DNA of 64,000 nucleotides from Hymenobacter baengnokdamensis (GTDB lineage Bacteria; Bacteroidota; Bacteroidia; Cytophagales; Hymenobacteraceae), in NCBI RefSeq assembly GCF_008728635.1, contig NZ_CP044285.1:2418001-2482000 (forward strand), in the 5' to 3' direction. Below the pieces are notes generated by a model. The model had not been told where the DNA came from. It saw only the letters and a program-made list of their open reading frames with translations, and ran no database searches. Numbering within the stretch: position 1 is the first letter of the stretch; each line of letters opens with the position of its first letter. Positions 60,649 through 64,000 of this stretch are shown here, in pieces. The translations under genes and the position numbers were made by a program.

Positions 60649-61129
60649 TTATTATATAGTATTAGCTTTGGTTTATGTGACAACTTCTTGTCAGCATAAA
60701 ACTGAGATTTGTTACATAAAATCTAACAATCTCATTCAAGGTTATAAAGGCGCTATTACTCAGCACGAGTTATTTAAAGCAAAAGCACAAGGCTGGCAGC
60801 AGCGTGTCGATTCGCTCAGCACTGAGCTGCAAGCCCTGAGCAAAGCGCCCGCGGCTACCCGCACCACCAAGGAGCAACAACTCCTGCGCTACCGCGATGC
60901 CATCCAGCAGCAGGCCCAGCAAGAAAACCAGCGGCTGACTAAAGCCGTGCTCGACGAGATAAATGCCTACCTCAAGCAGTACGGCAAGGACCACCACTAC
61001 ACTTTCATCCTCGGGGCCACCGAGAGCGGCAACATCGTGTATGCCGCTGAGGGCACCGATATCACGGAGGACGTCCTAAAGGGTCTCAATGCCCAGTACG
61101 ACCGTCAGCACGTCCGTGCGGCCCGCTAA
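60581..61129 (+). CDS. OmpH/Skp-like lipoprotein
   Basis: This is 182 residues from the ATG at 60581. An N-terminal basic piece leads to a lipoprotein signal (SSYYIVLALVYVTTSC). Then follows the OmpH-type layout: ICYIKSNNLIQGYKGAITQH, a long coiled-coil helix (WQQRVDSLSTELQALSKA ... QQQAQQENQRLTKAVLDEIN) and HYTFILGATESGNIVYAAEG. OmpH/Skp proteins are periplasmic chaperones. The first third is AT-rich and the rest GC-rich, with the switch near 60785, as if a cassette joined an older gene. It overlaps the end of the candidate immunity gene in another frame. True start uncertain. Confidence 0.72.
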   Translation: MLTYQTKQKLKQKSYYSIFLKSSYYIVLALVYVTTSCQHKTEICYIKSNNLIQGYKGAITQHELFKAKAQGWQQRVDSLSTELQALSKAPAATRTTKEQQLLRYRDAIQQQAQQENQRLTKAVLDEINAYLKQYGKDHHYTFILGATESGNIVYAAEGTDITEDVLKGLNAQYDRQHVRAAR

Positions 61130-61130
61130 T

Positions 61131-61769
61131 ATGCTCCCTGTCTTACTTCGTCACGCACGTTCAAGCCAGCTCTTCCCTCGTCTGCTGAGCGGGCTCAGTT
61201 TGCTACTAAGCAGCTGCACGGCTCCCTTGCCACCCGCAGCCTATCAAGCCTACCTGGCCGATGCTACGCATGGGCTTACGCATAGCACTGAATCAAACGG
61301 GGCAACTGTTACCTGCACTTATCGCCCTACCTCCCTACTGGTATTACAAGACTTAACGGGTATTGCTGCTGCTAGCCCTGCCACTCGCGACTCACTGGCC
61401 CGCGCCTATGCGGGCAAAACCTATTGCACCTTAACGCTGGCCCGAAATGGCAGTGAGATTGAGAACCAGTTCGTCAATGACCCGGCCGCCTATCAGCAGG
61501 TACTCAGCTATCTCAACACGGGCATTGCTGCTGATGCTTTTCTAGCCACTACCCCTACCGATTCGGTGCCTGCTGCGGCTAGCATGTACGTGCGTCAGTA
61601 CGGTGCCACTGGCCATAGTACGCTGCTACTTGTCTTTGATACGCATCAGCTAAAACCCGAGCAAGGCTTTCACCTTACCCTACGCGGCCAACGCCTCGGG
61701 CTAGATATGCTTCGCTTCACCTTTACAGGCCGGGACTTAGCTGCATTGCCGGTGCTTAAGTTCGACTGA
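61131..61769 (+). CDS. Hypothetical lipoprotein
   Basis: This 212-residue protein is taken from the ATG at 61131, one base after the OmpH-like gene's stop; an upstream in-frame start overlaps that gene. It has a lipoprotein signal (LLSGLSLLLSSC). The mature protein is not recognised. It includes TAPLPPAAYQAYLADATHGL, RPTSLLVLQDLTGIAAASPA and ENQFVNDPAAYQQVLSYLNT. Two cysteines in the first half (TCTYRP; TYCTLTL) could form a disulfide. It is probably co-transcribed with the OmpH-like gene and may serve the RHS locus (inference from position). Confidence 0.72.
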   Translation: MLPVLLRHARSSQLFPRLLSGLSLLLSSCTAPLPPAAYQAYLADATHGLTHSTESNGATVTCTYRPTSLLVLQDLTGIAAASPATRDSLARAYAGKTYCTLTLARNGSEIENQFVNDPAAYQQVLSYLNTGIAADAFLATTPTDSVPAAASMYVRQYGATGHSTLLLVFDTHQLKPEQGFHLTLRGQRLGLDMLRFTFTGRDLAALPVLKFD

Positions 61770-61809
61770 CTTCTCCGTTCCTATTGTCTTATCCTTACGG
61801 TTTTCCCAT

Positions 61810-62754
61810 ATGATATTTCGCAATCGCCGCCTGGCGCAGGTTATAGCCTGTTACTTACTGCTACAAGTAAGTAGTAGTCTGTTCTTTCCTGCCATAAGCC
61901 TTGCGATGTCAGGTCCGAGTCAGCCCGAGTTTATTAGCTATGAAGCACCTGGGGCAACTGACTTAGTCAACCTGTCAACTGGTGACTTTGCTTATAGTAT
62001 TCCCGTGTTAGATGTTCCGGGTCCTGAGCGCTCTTTTTCGCTTCCTCTTAGTTATAAGGCAGGTATTCAGCTGGAGCAAGAAGCTTCCTGGGTAGGCTTG
62101 GGTTGGTCGCTTAATGCTGGTGCAATTGCACGAACAGTGAATGGCTATGCCGACGACGCGAACGGAGACATATCGGTTTCCAATATGCATAAACGGGTTT
62201 CGGATGTGAGTACAATAAATTATATCCCCCTAGTATTCTCTGTAACTGAGGAGATGTATAGTGGAAAATTCTCCGGTACTGTCGACCTGATAGGATTAGC
62301 AAGCGTCAATTGGAATAATGATGGAATTGCGGGAGGCGACGTAGTAGGGCTGGGCTACCAAAAAGGGCAAGGAGCGACCATAGATCCAGTACGATTAATG
62401 ATGGCGGCCGTTACTATCGCAACATTAGGTGGGGCTAGTATTGCGGAGAAAGCGACTAGTCTTGGTGTTAAAGCATTTGATCAAACCGCGACAAATATAG
62501 GCATAGGTGTAGCGGTAGGGGCTTTTGGGCTTGGGCGAATGGGCGGCACTGCCTCTTTTGGCAATAGCATTACTAGTTATACAATTGGTGATTATATAGA
62601 ATCCGACACTTACACTATACAGGCAAATAATACAATAGAGCACGCTTATGGATCCTTATATTTCGGTCAATTAAGTCAACAGACAAGTATTACAGGGACT
62701 GGTCCTACTATTACCCCAACTGGAGGAAGCGGGGGAAATCTCCTGAATTCCTAG
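61810..62754 (+). CDS. RHS/SpvB-like secreted giant protein, N-terminal part (frameshifted)
   Basis: This 314-residue open frame has a signal peptide (ACYLLLQVSSSLFFPAISLA). It opens with EFISYEAPGATDLVNLSTGD, 'FAYSIPVLDVPGPERSFSLP' and LSYKAGIQLEQEASWVGLGW then SLNAGAIARTVNGYADD. This is the standard N-terminus of Bacteroidota RHS/SpvB-type secreted proteins. A Gly/Ala-rich hydrophobic stretch follows (IGIGVAVGAFGLGRMGGTAS). The frame ends just past a G5 run (62731-62735). The clear continuation lies in the next frame (62736 on). It is the second gene in this locus split by -1 at a G run. Confidence 0.82.
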   Translation: MIFRNRRLAQVIACYLLLQVSSSLFFPAISLAMSGPSQPEFISYEAPGATDLVNLSTGDFAYSIPVLDVPGPERSFSLPLSYKAGIQLEQEASWVGLGWSLNAGAIARTVNGYADDANGDISVSNMHKRVSDVSTINYIPLVFSVTEEMYSGKFSGTVDLIGLASVNWNNDGIAGGDVVGLGYQKGQGATIDPVRLMMAAVTIATLGGASIAEKATSLGVKAFDQTATNIGIGVAVGAFGLGRMGGTASFGNSITSYTIGDYIESDTYTIQANNTIEHAYGSLYFGQLSQQTSITGTGPTITPTGGSGGNLLNS

Positions 62755-64000
62755 CTACTCGGGATTGCGCCGGGACGACCCTAGACCCAGGTACGCACCT
62801 AGAGGAGACGGCGGCAGATATCTACCAGCCCAATGGCGCGGGCAACCCCATAAGTATAGCCCATGACTACTTTAGTGTGATGGGAGAGGGCGTTTCTGGT
62901 TCGATACGACCTTACCGACTAGATGTTGGCAGTGTAGCCTATCCATGGATAAAAACAGCAGACTGTGATAAACATCTCAAGTACATGACCGTGCCTTTCC
63001 AGGATTATAAGGTCGGTTTTAGATACGAAGGAGATCTTTCGAATACTTACGATTATCATCAGAATGGACAAGATATTGGCTTTCAGGTAAGTGCCGACAA
63101 ACAGTCCGTCACCATTACGGACGAGCGCCTATTTGCGGCGCATGCGCGCATCGAAGCGACCCGCAAAGGGCTAGTTAATCCTTCCGCTGGCACGCCGCAA
63201 CTTGTACAAGGAAAGCATGTCGTGTGGTATAGCAACGCTGAAATTGAGCAATTGAGTGCTAACCCTGGCACCAGTGACTTTCTCGATTATAATCAGCCAA
63301 CGGCCGGAATTGGTACGGCCAATACGTTCCGCCATCAATTGCCCCCTAGTGGAATTGGGGCCTTTGCCGTAACGGGAGAGGACGGGACGACCTATCATTA
63401 CTCGCTGCCAGTATATCAATTTAAAACATGTACTAAGTCCAGCGAAAACCAGCTATCTACCACTGTTGGCCATCTCGGCAGCTATATTAAGAATGAAGGC
63501 GCCCCGAGTCCGAATAACCAACACGGGGGTTATGCAACGACATGGTTGCTCACCGCCATTACCTCCTCAGACTATATTGACCGTAACAACTCAGGTACGG
63601 TTGATGCTAGCGACTGGGGGGGATGGGTGAGATTTGACTATGGGAAATTTTCCTCTCGCTATAAATGGCGTCAACCTTACGTGGGCACCAGCTACCCCGA
63701 TACCTCTGACCCAATTGTGTACGAAGGTTACACTCAGGGCTATCGTGAAAGCTATTACTTAGATAAAATCAGTACCCGCACTAACTCTGCTTTATTCGTA
63801 AAGAGCGTTCGGCAGGATGGTCGAGGTCATTTTGATCGTTACTCTGGAGTATTTGGCCCAGATGGCTCTTTTCACGCAAATGATTTAGGTATTGATGATC
63901 ATTTTCCAGCCTCTTCGTTGCGGCTCGATGAAATTATCCTGTTGGATAATAGTACGCTTGAAAAGGCCCAAAAAGTGGATGGGATTCGGCTGCAAAATGA
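62736..64000 (+). CDS. RHS/SpvB-like giant protein, continuation (runs out of window)
   Basis: After the G5 run this frame reads KSPEFLATRDCAGTTLDPG, ISIAHDYFSVMGEGVSGSIR and KTADCDKHLKYMTVPFQDYK. Then come DYIDRNNSGTVDASDWGG, WVRFDYGKFSSRYKWRQPYV and GYRESYYLDKISTRTNSALF, the conserved 'W..FdYg....ykWr.P' and 'YyLdsI.T.t.' blocks of these Bacteroidota proteins. It stays open to 64000, so the RHS repeats and any C-terminal toxin lie beyond the window. There is no start of its own, so it is best read as part of the 61810 gene. Confidence 0.8.

Overview
The window looks like a chromosomal segment of a GC-rich member of the Bacteroidota, most like Hymenobacter or a close relative in the Hymenobacteraceae. 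This rests on several signs: type IX secretion sorting domains of both the 'YPNP' type A and the gliding-motility type B kind; promoters of the TTG-N(18-21)-TAnnTTTG form; an ECF sigma factor / FecR / STN-domain gene set; a SAM-I riboswitch ahead of homoserine dehydrogenase; and dispersed palindromic repeats. Genus assignment is an inference from these signs; no rRNA gene is present.

Layout. 1-6 kb: a TonB-dependent receptor (cut by the window edge), a CBS-domain ClC protein, an XdhC-type molybdenum-enzyme chaperone and an AraC-type regulator. 6-10 kb: an NmrA-like reductase, a luciferase-like flavin oxidoreductase behind a tandem operator-like repeat, then an AT-rich islet with a DUF433 protein and a phospholipase-D nuclease domain joined to what reads as an Hsp70 substrate-binding domain. 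10-14 kb: a three-gene molybdenum hydroxylase operon (PaoABC-like). 14-16 kb: a complete SAM-I transcriptional switch (promoter, aptamer, terminator) driving homoserine dehydrogenase. 16-22 kb: carbohydrate genes (secreted pectate-lyase-like protein, two Gfo/Idh/MocA oxidoreductases, a DUF6807 protein). 22-34 kb: small disordered or secreted proteins, a secreted subtilase, fructose-bisphosphate aldolase, tRNA-Arg(CCG), an aldo/keto reductase, SucC and a LolD-like ATPase, separated by REP-like palindromes. 34-45 kb: a BLUF photoreceptor, a decayed pseudogene, a zinc phospholipase-C-like protein, a di-haem peroxidase lipoprotein, the sigma/FecR/STN set, and a large gliding-motility-type secreted protein.

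45-53 kb is an accessory graveyard. It holds at least two decayed IS3-family copies, further transposase scraps, a diverged pair of ~315 bp blocks, a 141 bp MITE-like element and two isolated genes: a three-part phospholipase-C-like protein without a signal peptide, and an AT-rich secreted protein behind a palindrome-covered promoter.

53-64 kb holds the most striking system, a polymorphic-toxin-like locus. A giant secreted protein carries 18 nearly identical plant-type leucine-rich repeats, an Ig-like domain, an RHS/YD-repeat shell and a LamG domain. It is split by a frameshift at a run of six G. The second frame carries the RHS core end and an AT-rich tip with a His/Cys pair resembling clan CD (C80-like) cysteine peptidases. 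A small AT-rich gene 29 bp downstream is the natural immunity candidate. Two lipoprotein genes follow (one OmpH-like), then a second RHS/SpvB-like giant gene that is also frameshifted by -1 at a G run and leaves the window. The two frameshifts have the same direction and sequence context. That points either to slippage or phase variation as a regulatory theme, or to systematic homopolymer miscalls.
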